Below, piece after piece: positions 36,147 through 44,796 of a stretch of 64,000 nt of DNA. Positions within the stretch are counted from its first letter, which is position 1; every line of letters begins with the position of its first letter. The notes beneath the pieces were generated by a model. The model was not told the origin of the DNA and made no database searches. It saw only the letters and a program-made list of their open reading frames with translations. This DNA comes from Clostridiales bacterium CHKCI001 (lineage in GTDB: Bacteria > Bacillota > Clostridia > Lachnospirales > Lachnospiraceae): positions 1 to 64,000 of the forward strand of contig FCNS01000038.1 of NCBI GenBank assembly GCA_900045905.1. Direction: 5' to 3'. The translations under genes and the position numbers were made by a program.

Positions 36147-36385
36147 TACTCAGAAAAAAACGTCAAAATCATTGAAAAAACACAGAAATTATAGCAATGT
36201 ATACAAGAGTACAATCCTAAATAAAATAAAATTTAGAAACTCAATGAAAAATTCGAACGTATGAATGGAAAAAAAAGGATTTTTTGAAAAAAAGCTTTCC
36301 AAAAAACAAAATAAAATTTGTTAATAATAGATGAGAAATATTGAAAAAAATTGCGAAAAGGGTGCCAATATAATTGAAAACGATT

Positions 36386-36889
36386 TCATTTTATCATACG
36401 TTCAAATAACAATCCAGCTCCAAACCAAAATGGAGCATAATCCAAACGGATAATACCTCTTATATTAAGAGGACTGCCGCTGTAATCCCATGGACAAATA
36501 CCCTTCTTTTTTAAAAGACTACCGCTAATGTATTCAGTTAAAAAAATACAGCAAGTGTAAATACCTCCTCGAAATAAAATGTTGCGGTTTTGGGTTAATC
36601 GATAAATTGGGCGAAGGAATGCAGCCGCTCCATAAATTGGAAACATTAATATTGAAGTTTGACTCATAAGACGAAAATCTTTTTGAATCAATGAATGAAT
36701 GCCAGTGAATAATACTTCTAAGCACCAGCCAGTAATCCCACATTTAATAAAATTATTTTTCATATGCATAGTATTTGCCAAGAGGAAAAATTTATACAAT
36801 GTTTTTTTCTTTCTAGCTATGTATTGAATAGTTTTTGGATTTGTACTATACTGAAAACCGATAATAATCATAGAAACGAAAGTTGACAC
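36386..36889 (-). CDS. Putative membrane protein (ABC-transporter type IV-like family)
   Basis: A membrane protein of up to 167 residues with about four helices. FIKCGITGWCLEVLFTGIHS, QTSILMFPIYGAAAFLRPIY and the ending DYAPFWFGAGLLFERM match a widespread clostridial family of small membrane proteins annotated as putative ABC transporters, function unproven. The first about 40 residues are not family-like and the GTG start at 36889 has only AAGG upstream; the true start may be an internal ATG near residue 41. Divergent from folC. Confidence 0.65.
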   Translation of the reverse strand: MSTFVSMIIIGFQYSTNPKTIQYIARKKKTLYKFFLLANTMHMKNNFIKCGITGWCLEVLFTGIHSLIQKDFRLMSQTSILMFPIYGAAAFLRPIYRLTQNRNILFRGGIYTCCIFLTEYISGSLLKKKGICPWDYSGSPLNIRGIIRLDYAPFWFGAGLLFERMIK

Positions 36890-36975
36890 AGTAGCCTTGT
36901 TTAGGCAGATACTGTCTGATTCGTTTCCTGTAGAAATTCATTCTATTCAGATTAAATAGGATGTAGGAGGTTAAT

Positions 36976-38274
36976 ATGGATTATAGAGAAGCGAGAGAAT
37001 ATATATACAGTCTAGAAGGACAGGGTATGGTGTTTGGATTAGATACAATGCGGGCATTAATGCAGGCACTCGGTAATCCACAAGAGCAGTTAAAATTTAT
37101 TCATATAGCAGGAACAAATGGGAAAGGCTCTGTGTTAGCATATCTTTCTACTATATTAAAGGAAGCTGGATATCGAACAGGAATTTATTGTTCCCCTGCT
37201 TTATTCTCTTATGAAGAAAAAATTCAAGTGAATGGGAAAAATATTTCAAAGCAGATGGTTGCAGAAGGCTTAACAGAAATTCGAAATGCAATTGAAGAAC
37301 TTCAAATTAATCCTACTGTATTTGAAGTTGAAACAGCACTTGCGTTTTGGTTTTTTGAGAGAGAAGCTTGTGAGATTGTTGTATTGGAGACGGGACTTGG
37401 AGGAGACTTGGATGCTACAAATATTGTTACGACTACGATTTGTTCTGTGATTACTTCCATTAGTTTCGATCATAAAAATATACTTGGCAATACATTAAAG
37501 GAAATTGCAGAGCATAAAGCAGGTATTATTAAGAAAAATACCCCCGTAGTTATGCTAAAACAATCAGAAGAAGCAGAATTGGTGATTAAAAAGAGGTGTG
37601 AAGAATTGCATTGTAAGTTGGTGGAAGCCGACGGAAAAGATGCTAGAATTTTGTTTGCTACAGTACGCAGTCAGGTCATTTTCTATAAAAAATATGAAAA
37701 GTTGCTTACTCATTTGCTTGGTGTTTTTCAGGCGGACAATATTGCAGTTGTAATTGAAACAGTAGAAGTGTTGCGAAATTTAGGATATTTCATTACTGAT
37801 CAGCAGCTTAGAGATGGGATTACCAATACGAGATGGAGAGGTAGAATGGAGCGAATTAGCAGTTCTCCACTTATCTTTATGGATGGGGCCCATAATCCAG
37901 ATGGTGCTTATAAATTAAAAAAATCGTTGGAGCAATATTTTGCTGGTGATAAGTATCATTTGATTATAGGGGTACTTATGGATAAGGATTATCCAGCTAT
38001 GCTGGAAATTCTTTTGCCAAAAGCAAAAGATGTAATTACGATTACTCCACAAGGGAAACGGGCACTTCCAGCTCAAACGTTAAAAGAAGCTGTTAAGAAT
38101 ATTATGCCGTTAATGAATGTAAAAGTCGCGTCCAGCTTAAAAGAGGCATGGGATATGGCAGTAAAAAAAGAAGGAGAGATTACTGTGATTTGTGGTTCTT
38201 TATCCTTTTTAGGGGAGTTAGATCGTTGTATTAAGGAATGGAAAGCAGAAAAAAAGATATCTTCCAATTCTTAA
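36976..38274 (+). CDS. folC: Folylpolyglutamate synthase / dihydrofolate synthase
   Basis: A 432-residue Mur-ligase-like enzyme adding glutamate to dihydropteroate or folates with ATP. P-loop AGTNGKGSV, the SPALFSYEEKIQVNG loop, ETGLGGDLDATN (metal site) and MDGAHNPDGA in the C-terminal domain are present. First gene of the folate operon; ribosome site AGGAGG. Confidence 0.93.
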   Translation: MDYREAREYIYSLEGQGMVFGLDTMRALMQALGNPQEQLKFIHIAGTNGKGSVLAYLSTILKEAGYRTGIYCSPALFSYEEKIQVNGKNISKQMVAEGLTEIRNAIEELQINPTVFEVETALAFWFFEREACEIVVLETGLGGDLDATNIVTTTICSVITSISFDHKNILGNTLKEIAEHKAGIIKKNTPVVMLKQSEEAELVIKKRCEELHCKLVEADGKDARILFATVRSQVIFYKKYEKLLTHLLGVFQADNIAVVIETVEVLRNLGYFITDQQLRDGITNTRWRGRMERISSSPLIFMDGAHNPDGAYKLKKSLEQYFAGDKYHLIIGVLMDKDYPAMLEILLPKAKDVITITPQGKRALPAQTLKEAVKNIMPLMNVKVASSLKEAWDMAVKKEGEITVICGSLSFLGELDRCIKEWKAEKKISSNS

Positions 38275-38334
38275 TTGTAATAGAGAGAGCATGGGAGAGA
38301 AAATAAGAAAAATAGGGAGAAAAAGAAAGTAGAA

Positions 38335-38889
38335 ATGGATAAAGAAAAAATTGAACAAGGAGTTCGACTATTATTAGAAGGAATTGGAGAAGATATTAAT
38401 CGAGAGGGACTTTTAGAAACTCCTTCTCGAGTGGCCAGAATGTTTGAAGAGATTTATGGCGGTTTGGCAATGAACCCAGCACAACATTTAAATAAAACAT
38501 TTACTGCCTCGAATAATGAAATGGTATTAGAAAAGGATATTGCTTTGTACTCCACTTGTGAGCATCATTTACTTCCGTTTTATGGAAAGGCACATATTGC
38601 CTATATTCCAGATGGAAAAGTGGTAGGATTAAGTAAGTTGGCCCGTACAGTAGAAGTATTTGCAAGACGGCCTCAGATTCAAGAACAACTAACCGCACAA
38701 ATAGCAGATGCTTTGGAACATTATTTGAAACCAAAGGGAGTTATGGTTGTAATTGAAGCAGAGCATATGTGTATGACAATGAGAGGTGTGAAAAAGCCAG
38801 GAACAAAAACAGTAAGTTATGTATGTAGAGGCTGTTTTGAACACGATGAATCAAAAGTGAATCGTGTTTTTCAAATGATAAAGGACTAA
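38335..38889 (+). CDS. folE: GTP cyclohydrolase I
   Basis: A 184-residue enzyme making dihydroneopterin triphosphate from GTP, the first folate step. Zinc ligands are seen in [12 protein letters not shown] and [12 protein letters not shown]; the GTP-binding region has [11 protein letters not shown] and RRPQIQEQL. Length normal. Next gene starts about 13 nt later. Confidence 0.95.
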   Translation: MDKEKIEQGVRLLLEGIGEDINREGLLETPSRVARMFEEIYGGLAMNPAQHLNKTFTASNNEMVLEKDIALYSTCEHHLLPFYGKAHIAYIPDGKVVGLSKLARTVEVFARRPQIQEQLTAQIADALEHYLKPKGVMVVIEAEHMCMTMRGVKKPGTKTVSYVCRGCFEHDESKVNRVFQMIKD

Positions 38890-38902
38890 AATGGAGGAGA
38901 TT

Positions 38903-39709
38903 ATGAAAATTAGAAATAAATGGTTTGATATTGAAAATCATACGTATATTATGGGAATCTTAAATATGACACCAGATTCCTTTTCAGATGGAGGGCAGTG
39001 GAATCAAATCGATCGAGCACTCTATCATGCAGAAGAAATGGTACAGCAGGGAGCTGCTATATTAGACGTTGGAGGAGAGTCAACAAGGCCAGGGCATATA
39101 CAAGTAAGTGACGAAGAAGAAATCGAACGTGTTGTACCGGTGATTTGTGAGATAAAAAAACGATTTGATATTCCTATTTCTATCGATACGTATAAATCGA
39201 ATGTAGCATCTGCGGCAATTGAAGCAGGAGCCGATATGGTTAATGATATATGGGGATTAAAATATGATTCGAATATGGCAAAGTTGATTGCACAAGCAGA
39301 GGTTTTCTGTTGTCTGATGCATAATCGATCCGAAGCGATATATCAGAATTTTTTACAAGATGTTTATACCGACTTAGAAGAGAGTGTTTCTATTGCGAAA
39401 CAAGCAGGAATTTCTAATGATAAAATTATCTTAGATCCAGGAATCGGATTTGGAAAAACCTTAGAACATAATTTACAATTAACCAATCATATGGAATCTC
39501 TTTTAAAACTTGGATATCCACTTTTGCTTGGCACAAGCCGGAAGTCTATGATTGGATTAACGTTAAACCTTCCAGTACAAGAGCGAGAAGAAGGAACTAT
39601 TGTTACAACCGTTATGGCAGTTATGAAAGGATGTGCGTTTGTTCGGGTTCATAATGTGGAGGCAAATCGACGTGCCATTGAAATGACGGAGGCAATTATA
39701 CATTCCTAA
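38903..39709 (+). CDS. folP: Dihydropteroate synthase
   Basis: A 268-residue TIM-barrel enzyme joining pterin and p-aminobenzoate; the sulfonamide target. Motifs: MGILNMTPDSFSDGG, DVGGESTRPG, ISIDTYKSNVA, DPGIGFGKT and LLGTSRKSMIG. ATG at 38903 is chosen because GGAGG (38893-38897) serves it; the ATG at 38891 lies before the site. Confidence 0.95.
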   Translation: MKIRNKWFDIENHTYIMGILNMTPDSFSDGGQWNQIDRALYHAEEMVQQGAAILDVGGESTRPGHIQVSDEEEIERVVPVICEIKKRFDIPISIDTYKSNVASAAIEAGADMVNDIWGLKYDSNMAKLIAQAEVFCCLMHNRSEAIYQNFLQDVYTDLEESVSIAKQAGISNDKIILDPGIGFGKTLEHNLQLTNHMESLLKLGYPLLLGTSRKSMIGLTLNLPVQEREEGTIVTTVMAVMKGCAFVRVHNVEANRRAIEMTEAIIHS

Positions 39710-39745
39710 TCTAAGAAATAGTAGATAGAAAGGCTTGGTAAAAAT

Positions 39746-40567
39746 ATGGATAAGATTAAAATTATAGATCTAGAAGTATTTGCAAATCATGGAGTGTTTG
39801 AAGAAGAACAGAAATTAGGGCAGAAGTTTCTTGTCAATGCGGTTTTGTATACTAGTACGAGAGCAGCAGGAAGGAGTGATAATCTGGAATGCTCCATTGA
39901 TTATGGAAGGATTGCAACACAGATTACAACATTTTTGAAGGAAAATACATTCCAATTAATCGAAGCCGCAGCAGAGAAACTGGCAGAAAATTTACTTCTT
40001 CATACAAAAGGTTTAGAACAGATTACATTAGAAATAAAAAAACCTTGGGCACCAGTGGGACTTCCTCTTAAAACCGTATCGGTAGAAATTACAAGGGGAT
40101 GGCATGAGGCTTATATTGCATTTGGCTCAAATATGGGAGATAAAATGGGATATATTCAACATGCCATTGATAGAATTCGGACGCATCCATGTATTTGTGT
40201 GGAACAAGTTTCTTCTATTATAGAGACTCAACCATACGGGGGAATAAAACAAGATGTTTTTCTAAATGGATGTTTAAAAATAAAAACGATATTGGAACCA
40301 TTGGAATTATTGGATTTTATGCAGCAGTTAGAACAAGAGGCACATAGAGAACGAATCGTTCATTGGGGACCTAGAACGTTGGATTTGGATTTATTATTCT
40401 ACGATAATCAGATTATGAATAGTGAACATTTGAACTTGCCACATCCAGAAATACAAAAAAGAACGTTTGTATTAAAACCAATGGTAGAAATTGCACCTTA
40501 TTATCGACATCCAGTTACAGGACAAACAATGAAAGAACTATTGGAGTTGTTACAGGGAATTCACTAA
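39746..40567 (+). CDS. folB-folK: Bifunctional dihydroneopterin aldolase / HPPK fusion
   Basis: A 273-residue fusion of two consecutive folate enzymes. Residues 1-117 are dihydroneopterin aldolase (NHGVFEEEQKLGQKF, SIDYGRIA, PWAPVGLPLKTVSVEITR); residues about 122-273 are 6-hydroxymethyl-dihydropterin pyrophosphokinase (AYIAFGSNMGD, FLNGCLKI, WGPRTLDLDLLFYD, LPHPEIQKRTFVLKPM). The fusion channels the aldolase product into the kinase, whose product feeds FolP. Confidence 0.95.
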   Translation: MDKIKIIDLEVFANHGVFEEEQKLGQKFLVNAVLYTSTRAAGRSDNLECSIDYGRIATQITTFLKENTFQLIEAAAEKLAENLLLHTKGLEQITLEIKKPWAPVGLPLKTVSVEITRGWHEAYIAFGSNMGDKMGYIQHAIDRIRTHPCICVEQVSSIIETQPYGGIKQDVFLNGCLKIKTILEPLELLDFMQQLEQEAHRERIVHWGPRTLDLDLLFYDNQIMNSEHLNLPHPEIQKRTFVLKPMVEIAPYYRHPVTGQTMKELLELLQGIH

Positions 40568-40586
40568 AAAATCTTAGGAGGAAACT

Positions 40587-41717
40587 ATGCTGGATCTAGA
40601 ATTAATCAGAGAACAATTAGATGAAATTGATAGTGAAATAGTTACATTATTTGAGAAACGAATGCAGCTTTGTAAAGACGTAGCTGAGTTCAAAATTGAA
40701 ACAGGAAAGCAAGTATTAGATCGCAAACGTGAGCAAAATAAGTTAAAAGTGCTGAAAAATCAAGTAAATGGAGATTTAAATCGCAGCGGTGTAGAAGATG
40801 TGTTTAAACAGATTATGGCAGTAAGCCGGAAATTGCAGTACCAGATATTGGCAGAACATAATAGGTTGGATGCGATTCATTTTCAGGAAATTGATCAAAT
40901 AAAAAAGACGGATGTCACAGTTGTGTATCAAGGAGTCTCTGGAGCTTATAGCCAGAGTGCCATGTTTCAATATTTTGGAAAACAGATTCGACACTATTCG
41001 GTACATACGTGGGATGATGCAATGAAGGCAGTATCTAGTGGAAAAGCAGACTATGCAGTATTACCAATTGAGAATTCTAGTGCGGGAATGGTTGGAGATG
41101 TATGCGACTTATTAATAAAATATAATAATACAATTGTCGATGAATGCTATTTAAAAGTAGAACATGCGTTGATGGGTCTGCCAGATGCTTCAATGGAACA
41201 AATTCGGACCGTATACTCTCATCCACAGGGATTCATGCAATGTGCAGATTACTTAGAGTCACATAAAGAGTGGGAGACAATTAGTCTTAATAATACAGCG
41301 TTAAGTGCTCAGACTGTCCTAGAACAAAAAGATCCATCGAAGGCTGCGATTGCGAGTGAACTAGCAGCGGATTTATATGGATTAAAAATATTGGAACATG
41401 GAATTAACGATGAAAAAGACAATACAACCCGTTTTTTGATTATTGCTCCAAAGAAGATTTACCGCAAAGATGCAAAAAAGTTGAGTATTTGCTTAGAAAT
41501 TGCTCATGAAAGCGGATCTTTGTATCAGACGTTATCTCATATTATTTATAATGATTTAAATATGACAAAAATAGAGTCTCGTCCAATTCCGGATAAAGCT
41601 TGGGAATATCGTTTCTTTATTGATATGGAAGGCAATTTAAGTGATTCTAGTGTCCAAAACGCATTAAGAGGAATGAAAGAAGAAGTAATGAGCTTGAAAA
41701 TACTTGGAAATTATTAA
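40587..41717 (+). CDS. pheA: Bifunctional chorismate mutase / prephenate dehydratase
   Basis: A 376-residue P-protein of phenylalanine synthesis. Residues 1-90 are an AroQ-type chorismate mutase (LIREQLDEIDSEIVTLFEKR), about 108-285 the dehydratase (YQGVSGAYSQSA, VLPIENSSAGMV, YSHPQGFMQC and the catalytic DNTTRF), about 298-376 an ACT domain with ESRPIPDKAWEYRFFID for feedback by phenylalanine. Sits in the folate operon; both pathways start from chorismate. Confidence 0.95.
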   Translation: MLDLELIREQLDEIDSEIVTLFEKRMQLCKDVAEFKIETGKQVLDRKREQNKLKVLKNQVNGDLNRSGVEDVFKQIMAVSRKLQYQILAEHNRLDAIHFQEIDQIKKTDVTVVYQGVSGAYSQSAMFQYFGKQIRHYSVHTWDDAMKAVSSGKADYAVLPIENSSAGMVGDVCDLLIKYNNTIVDECYLKVEHALMGLPDASMEQIRTVYSHPQGFMQCADYLESHKEWETISLNNTALSAQTVLEQKDPSKAAIASELAADLYGLKILEHGINDEKDNTTRFLIIAPKKIYRKDAKKLSICLEIAHESGSLYQTLSHIIYNDLNMTKIESRPIPDKAWEYRFFIDMEGNLSDSSVQNALRGMKEEVMSLKILGNY

Positions 41718-41731
41718 CAAGGAGATCAGAT

Positions 41732-43027
41732 ATGAATACAACAGATTTAATCTTATATAAGAATGCGCCGCATGAAAGTTTTTTCGTGGATATGACGTGG
41801 GTAATGGAACATTACGAAGATAAATTTTATAATAAAGAAGATGTGAAAGCATTGTATTTTGAGTGCGTAAATGAACTGATTGAGTTATCTGCTCATTATG
41901 GATTAGAGGGTAATTTATGGCACGCGTATTTAGCATTTGTAATTGCAAATGATGAAAATGCGTTTTCAATTGCATGTGAAATGACTGGAAAAGTAGATGG
42001 AAGTATATGGGAATTTGCAAAAATAGACTTTGCAGTATTCCGAGAATTGTTTGCATTTGATTTAGAGCGATTGGATCAGGCATTTGATACAAAAGTAGGG
42101 TATATATTAAAGAATTACAAAAATACAAATCAGAATGGAAATGTATTTAATCGTAGAATTCGTGATCGTATTTGTGAATTGGCCTGCCATTTGGCAGATA
42201 TGCAGGATGAGGAAAGTTTTGCCTGCTGTGTCTCGGAGTTCTACAAAGAATTTGGGGTAGGAAGTTTAGGGCTTCATAAAGCATTTCGGATTAAGCATGA
42301 TGAGCAAGATGAAGTGATTATTGAACCGATTACATGTACTGAACATCGAACATTGAACGATTTGGTAGGGTATGAGCGGCAAAAGAAAAAACTGATTGAT
42401 AACACAAAGAATTTTATTGATGGAAAGCCTGCCAATAATGTATTATTATTTGGAGATAGCGGAACAGGAAAATCTTCTAGTATTAAGGCAATTCTGAATG
42501 AGTATTATTCTCAGGGACTGCGTATGATTGAAGTGTATAAGCATCAATTTCGGGATTTATCTTCGGTAATCGCACAAATTAAAGATAGAAACTATAAATT
42601 TATTATTTATATGGATGATTTATCATTTGAAGAATTTGAGATTGAATATAAATATTTAAAGGCAGTCATTGAAGGTGGACTGGAGCGGCGTCCAGATAAT
42701 GTACTTATCTATGCAACTTCTAACCGTAGACATCTAATCAAAGAAAGCTTTGATGATACAAAGGATTATAATCCAGAACTTCACTCTTCTGATACAGTAC
42801 AAGAAAAACTCTCGTTAGTTGCTCGATTTGGAGTTACAATTTATTTTGGAGCACCAGATAAAAAGCAATTCCAGGGAATTGTACGCTATTTGGCAAAGCA
42901 AGCTGATATTCATATGGATGAAGAAACATTATTGGCAGAAGCGAACAAATGGGAATTAAGCCATGGAGGATTGTCTGGAAGGACGGCTCAGCAATTTATT
43001 GACTACGTTAAGGGACAAGAAGACTAG
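41732..43027 (+). CDS. DUF815-family AAA+ ATPase
   Basis: A 431-residue ATP-binding protein of the DUF815 family. An N-terminal helical half is followed by an AAA+ module: Walker A LLFGDSGTGKSSS (about 238-250), Walker B FIIYMDDLSFEEFE, YATSNRRHLIKE (sensor 1) and LSGRTAQQFIDY near the end. The cellular role is not established. Ribosome site AAGGAG; 14 nt after pheA, probably the last gene of the operon. Confidence 0.88.
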   Translation: MNTTDLILYKNAPHESFFVDMTWVMEHYEDKFYNKEDVKALYFECVNELIELSAHYGLEGNLWHAYLAFVIANDENAFSIACEMTGKVDGSIWEFAKIDFAVFRELFAFDLERLDQAFDTKVGYILKNYKNTNQNGNVFNRRIRDRICELACHLADMQDEESFACCVSEFYKEFGVGSLGLHKAFRIKHDEQDEVIIEPITCTEHRTLNDLVGYERQKKKLIDNTKNFIDGKPANNVLLFGDSGTGKSSSIKAILNEYYSQGLRMIEVYKHQFRDLSSVIAQIKDRNYKFIIYMDDLSFEEFEIEYKYLKAVIEGGLERRPDNVLIYATSNRRHLIKESFDDTKDYNPELHSSDTVQEKLSLVARFGVTIYFGAPDKKQFQGIVRYLAKQADIHMDEETLLAEANKWELSHGGLSGRTAQQFIDYVKGQED

Positions 43028-43046
43028 GAATCAAACTTTTTTAGAA

Positions 43047-43111
43047 TTTACAAAAAATTAACCTATAATCTATAACTTAATCTAACAATTATAAAGAAAA
43101 CATGATATAAT
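43047..43111 (+). promoter_or_regulatory. Pho-box-like promoter of ppx-ppk
   Basis: TTTACA (43047), five bases, TTAACC (43058), then TATAAC (43071) and CTAACA (43082), i.e. two pairs with 11-bp period, followed by TATAAT (43106-43111). The arrangement matches the repeat before pstS. Confidence 0.5.
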
Positions 43112-43263
43112 AATAAATGATATGGCGGTTTTGCCATTGTTGCATAGGAGTGATAAGTGCCAAAGTGCAAAAAAACATTTTATTGGGAATTTGTAGGACA
43201 CAAATGTAATAGGTACTTAGAAAGTATGATAAAATTATCTGATTAAGAAAGGATTGTGAGGAT

Positions 43264-44796
43264 ATGGCAGTGACAAGAATGGCGGTCATAGATATTGGTT
43301 CTCACGAATTAGATCTGGAAATCTTTGATGTATCAGCAGCAAAGGGGATTGTTCAAGTAGATCGAATTCGTCATGCGGTAGCTCTTGGACAAGATACTTA
43401 TCGTTTGAAACGAATCAGTTATCAAGTCCTGGATGAAATTTGCAAAGTTTTAAAACGCTTTGTGGAAATTATGGAGGGATATCGTGTAAATGAATATCGA
43501 GTTGTCGGAACAAGTGCATTGCGTGAAGCAGAAAATAACAGTGTTGTACTCGATCAGATACGACTTCGTACAGGGATTCATGTACAAGTATTAAGCAATT
43601 CAGAACAACGTTATATCTGCTATAAAGCAGTAGCTGCAAGGAAGCATAACTTTAACCGTTTGATTCAAAAAGGTGCTGCGTTTGTAGATATTGGTTCAGG
43701 AAGTATGCAGATTTCATTGTTTGATAAGAAATCATTAGTTACGACTCAAAACTTTAAGCTTGGAGCAATGAGAATTCGGGAAATGTTATCTAAAGTGGGG
43801 GATGACAGAACAATCTCCAAATTAGTAGGTGAGTTAATTGATAATGATATGACAACTTTTAAAAAAATGTTTTTAAAAGATAGAGAAACCAAAAATGTTA
43901 TTTGCATTGGTAATGTATTAGTTTATTTTCTTAAAAAATTAAATGAAAATTCTCCAGAATGGATGACAGTACAAGAATTTAATGAAGTTTATAATTATGT
44001 TGTCGGAAGTTCTGCACGTACTATGGCAGATCGATTAAATATCCCAGTTGCATCGGCATCCCTTGTACTTCCAACGATGATGCTTTGTAAAAAGGTAATT
44101 GATTTTACGAATGCAGAGATGGTATGGATACCAGATATTAATATTTGTGATGGAGTTATTGCAGACTTGGCGGATCAAAAGAAGTTAATTCATTTGGAAC
44201 ATGATTTTTCTTCCGATATTATAATGGCAGCAGTAAATATCAGTAAACGTTATATGGGAAGTAAGAGTCATGGGCTGCTAATGCAAAATAATGCTACGAA
44301 AATTTTTGACAGTATGAAGCAGTATCATGGAATGGGAAAAAGAGAACGGTTATTGCTTCAAATTTCAGCGGTGCTCCATGATTGCGGAAAATATATTAGT
44401 ATGAGTGCACCAGGAAACTGTGCCTATGATATCATTATGTCTACAGAAATAATTGGATTGTCTCATACAGAGAGAGAAATGGTAGCTAATATTGTACGAT
44501 ATAATACGGTAAGTTTCCCACCATATGAAAGATTTGACGGGAAAATGTCAGAAGCACAGTATATGACGGTACTAAAATTAACTGCAATTCTTCGCATTAC
44601 CAATGCAATGGATCGAAGCCATAAGCAAAAGTTTAAAAATATTAAAACATCAGTAAAAAATCAATTATTAACGATTACAACAGAATCAATGGAAGACATT
44701 TCACTGGAACGAGTACTGTTTAAGGAAAAAGCAGACTTTTTTGAAGAAGTGTTTGGTATTCGTCCTGTATTAAAGCAAAAGAAGGGGGTCTGCTAA
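43264..44796 (+). CDS. ppx: Exopolyphosphatase / GppA-type phosphatase with C-terminal HD domain
   Basis: A 510-residue protein. N-terminal two-lobed Ppx/GppA ATPase-fold: AVIDIGSHELDLEIF, VVGTSALREAEN, AAFVDIGSGSMQISLFD and NFKLGAMRIREML. The C-terminal part (from about 330) is HD-like: ISAVLHDCGKYISM and NAMDRSHKQ. It removes phosphate from polyphosphate ends or acts on pppGpp. Its stop directly abuts the ppk start, so the two are coupled. Confidence 0.9.
   Translation: MAVTRMAVIDIGSHELDLEIFDVSAAKGIVQVDRIRHAVALGQDTYRLKRISYQVLDEICKVLKRFVEIMEGYRVNEYRVVGTSALREAENNSVVLDQIRLRTGIHVQVLSNSEQRYICYKAVAARKHNFNRLIQKGAAFVDIGSGSMQISLFDKKSLVTTQNFKLGAMRIREMLSKVGDDRTISKLVGELIDNDMTTFKKMFLKDRETKNVICIGNVLVYFLKKLNENSPEWMTVQEFNEVYNYVVGSSARTMADRLNIPVASASLVLPTMMLCKKVIDFTNAEMVWIPDINICDGVIADLADQKKLIHLEHDFSSDIIMAAVNISKRYMGSKSHGLLMQNNATKIFDSMKQYHGMGKRERLLLQISAVLHDCGKYISMSAPGNCAYDIIMSTEIIGLSHTEREMVANIVRYNTVSFPPYERFDGKMSEAQYMTVLKLTAILRITNAMDRSHKQKFKNIKTSVKNQLLTITTESMEDISLERVLFKEKADFFEEVFGIRPVLKQKKGVC

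Noticed and set aside
35887-36264. Plus-strand 125-residue frame
   Set aside because: Antisense to the 58-residue gene, which has promoter, ribosome site and terminator.
36890-36975. Tetrahydrofolate riboswitch before folC
   Set aside because: Only 86 nt and no matching fold was seen.
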